64,000 nucleotides of DNA from Thermoplasmatota archaeon (GTDB lineage Archaea > Thermoplasmatota > E2 > DHVEG-1). Below are positions 62,654-64,000 of the stretch, in pieces (position 1 is the first letter of the stretch; the number at the start of each line of letters is the position of its first letter). Location of the stretch: assembly GCA_025457885.1 (NCBI GenBank), contig JALOTN010000002.1, positions 32,844-96,843 on the forward strand. Reading direction: 5' to 3'. The notes below the pieces were generated by a model, which saw only the letters and a list, made by a program, of their open reading frames with translations, was not told the origin of the DNA and made no database searches. Both the position numbers and the translations under genes were made by a program.

Positions 62654-64000
62654 TTCTATCGTTTGTTTCTTTATCATCGATTCAGAGATACTTTGCATAA
62701 TTTTTTCAAGAAGAGCGATCACTGGATAGGACTCTGGGTTCTGCGTTAATCCTGCTATATTTTCTTTAATATTCTGCTTCGTCACCATATAATTTTCTTC
62801 CCAGAGGTCTTGAATCCCCCCTTTTGAGAGATTTGGAAGAGATAACCAGAGTTGCTGCATAAGGTATGCTTGTTCCTGCATCCCACTATCTGCTTCAGTC
62901 AGGAAAGAGGTGATGTTGAGTTCAGCATGGATCATCAAATGAGCCAGTACCTCGTTTATCTCATTTTCAACATAAAATACGTTTTCAACACTTTGACATA
63001 GACCTGTGATATTATCATGTCCAAACTTCTGAAGCAATGCAAGGGAGAGTGCTGCTGCATCCCCGGTCTCATAGGGGTTATAAAAATCAGTATCGCAGAT
63101 GTGCACAGGAATGAAAATCGATGAACATGCATGGTTTGCAGCAAACCATCCACTACTTAGAAGGGTGGCGTGTTCTGTTGGTATTTTAAAGACCATTGCC
63201 GCTTCATAGGTGTTTTGGTCCTCGCACATAGGACGGAGATTCTCAAGATCCATCGTATGCAGTCGTGACCAACGGATCATGTCCAGAATGGTGATATTGC
63301 CGATTTGTGGTTGAATTTGGTTTTGCATTGTCTGTTCCCAGGCATAATCGACCGTGCATACGGATATCCTCGCGGTATTTTCATTGAGTTCTCGGACGGT
63401 GACACTGTATGGTCCGACCGTGGCACGTTCTCCACGAGAGAGGGTCACTTCTTTTGTCTGATTTGCATTTTTAAAAACAAAAACAGGAAACACTTGAGCA
63501 GTGATTGATGAAGATGTGACCGAGAGTATTTTGACTCCACACACCGATCCGAGATGAACGATACTACCTTTCCGCACCATGGTTTCTTTCTGTGCATCAT
63601 ATGACCGAGCGATGGGAAGGGATCGTATCAGCTGGGTCTGCCAGAGGGCTTTTGGGTAATTCGACATGACCGTGACATCGGAGACCTCTGTTGTTGTGGA
63701 ATGGATTGCGTCAGCCTCGATGACAAAGGACTTCTGCGGTCCTATGAGGAAAAGGTTTTCGGACACACCAGTTGCGTGTAGTTGATCGACTGCTTCTGTT
63801 GTCAATAATCTGACTGCTTCATCCTCATTGTCTGCGCTTTGGCAGGCGTATCGAATCCAATCAAAATCGTCCCATGCGTTCTTCGTCGGGTTCCTCCATT
63901 TCGAGAGGGTGTCGGCGTCACCAAATGCGAGGCCAGCATCGGTAAGGACCATCCCTGCTTTGACGATATTAGGCAGTGTGTCTTCTTTGGTTGCGACCCC
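62609..64000 (-). CDS. Ntn-hydrolase-like secreted enzyme (5' end beyond window)
   Basis: The frame is open from the right window edge to 62609, at least 463 codons, so the start and any nucleophile cysteine lie outside. Visible blocks (GLAFGDADTL, NPTKNAWDDFDWIRYACQS, LFLIGPQKSFVIEA, VMSNYP, RWSRLHTMDLENL, and a late SGWFAANHACSSIFIPVHI) resemble the acyl-CoA:6-APA acyltransferase/C69 dipeptidase branch of Ntn hydrolases. It should cleave or transfer an amide bond. Family level only; the subfamily is not clear. It overlaps the giant gene tail-to-tail by 45 bases, both ends being AT-rich. Confidence 0.6.
   Translation of the reverse strand, partial: GVATKEDTLPNIVKAGMVLTDAGLAFGDADTLSKWRNPTKNAWDDFDWIRYACQSADNEDEAVRLLTTEAVDQLHATGVSENLFLIGPQKSFVIEADAIHSTTTEVSDVTVMSNYPKALWQTQLIRSLPIARSYDAQKETMVRKGSIVHLGSVCGVKILSVTSSSITAQVFPVFVFKNANQTKEVTLSRGERATVGPYSVTVRELNENTARISVCTVDYAWEQTMQNQIQPQIGNITILDMIRWSRLHTMDLENLRPMCEDQNTYEAAMVFKIPTEHATLLSSGWFAANHACSSIFIPVHICDTDFYNPYETGDAAALSLALLQKFGHDNITGLCQSVENVFYVENEINEVLAHLMIHAELNITSFLTEADSGMQEQAYLMQQLWLSLPNLSKGGIQDLWEENYMVTKQNIKENIAGLTQNPESYPVIALLEKIMQSISESMIKKQTIESLFFIKTFDVYYNE

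Noticed and set aside
1..64000. CRISPR array or cas genes
   Set aside because: I found no evenly spaced identical repeats with unique spacers and no Cas motifs. Short recurring sequences here are tRNA/rnpB ends, leaders or coding repeats.

Overview
The window reads as a chromosomal segment of a mesophilic archaeon. The evidence is an ABCE1/Rli1 ribosome-recycling ATPase, an Era-like GTPase with OapB and OapC partners, Mre11-Rad50, a HflX GTPase, a tRNA-Leu gene with an anticodon-loop intron, an RNase P RNA, TATA boxes about 25-30 bases before many starts, and GGTGA-type ribosome binding sites. A complete bacterial-type UvrABC set, many secreted PKD/Ig-like proteins and a pentameric ligand-gated channel homologue fit a euryarchaeal, perhaps Thermoplasmatota-like, lineage. 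That placement rests on family memory, not on a phylogeny.

Layout. 1-2.2 kb: partial surE (minus) and a YgiQ-type radical SAM gene. 2.2-4.3 kb: AT-rich island with an Lrp-like regulator, a zinc-finger PD-(D/E)XK nuclease-like protein and a small winged helix. 4.3-7.0 kb: MacB-type ABC exporter and small membrane proteins. 7.2-16 kb: DNA-repair block, uvrA-uvrC-uvrB, a ferredoxin/HxlR divergent pair, and a spore-photoproduct-lyase-like radical SAM protein with a C-terminal HhH. 16.3-19.9 kb: Cys-loop channel homologue, QueG-like Fe-S protein, HEAT-repeat protein, methyltransferase. 20-24.6 kb: AT-rich accessory tract ending at an intron-bearing tRNA-Leu(UAA) and tRNA-Gly(UCC); this tract carries repeated copies of the tRNA 3' end between its gene modules. 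25-28.7 kb: small proteins, aminotransferase, transglutaminase-like lipoprotein, RNase P RNA. 28.7-30.1 kb: second radical SAM paralogue and a RelE remnant, bracketed by copies of the rnpB 3' end. 30.2-42 kb: VOC protein, immunity-like protein, secreted phosphoesterase, cold-shock protein/DEAD helicase/ABCE1 group, PKD surface protein, PrsW-like protease, a transporter-like protein with a DUF4430 tail, HflX. 42.4-46.6 kb: two minus-strand operons (glyA-adenylate kinase-CDP-alcohol transferase; Era-like GTPase-oapB-oapC). 46.7-49.3 kb: three secreted-protein genes between 17-base direct repeats. 49.3-55 kb: coiled-coil protein and an FAD oxidoreductase-mre11-rad50 operon. 55.2-62.7 kb: 2479-residue surface protein with seven Ig-like repeats. 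To 64 kb: partial Ntn-hydrolase-like gene.

How it works together. Two DNA-break/lesion systems (UvrABC with a neighbouring photolesion-lyase-like protein, and Mre11-Rad50) and an RNA/ribosome group (cold-shock protein, DEAD helicase, ABCE1, HflX, RNase P RNA) form the conserved backbone. Cell-surface and export genes and accessory modules lie between them. Accessory DNA appears to have accumulated at the 3' ends of two stable RNA genes, tRNA-Leu and rnpB. No integrase is visible in the window. The most unusual features are these RNA-3'-end scar arrays, a uvrB gene with no ordinary start codon, the archaeal channel homologue, and the repeat-flanked secreted-protein module.
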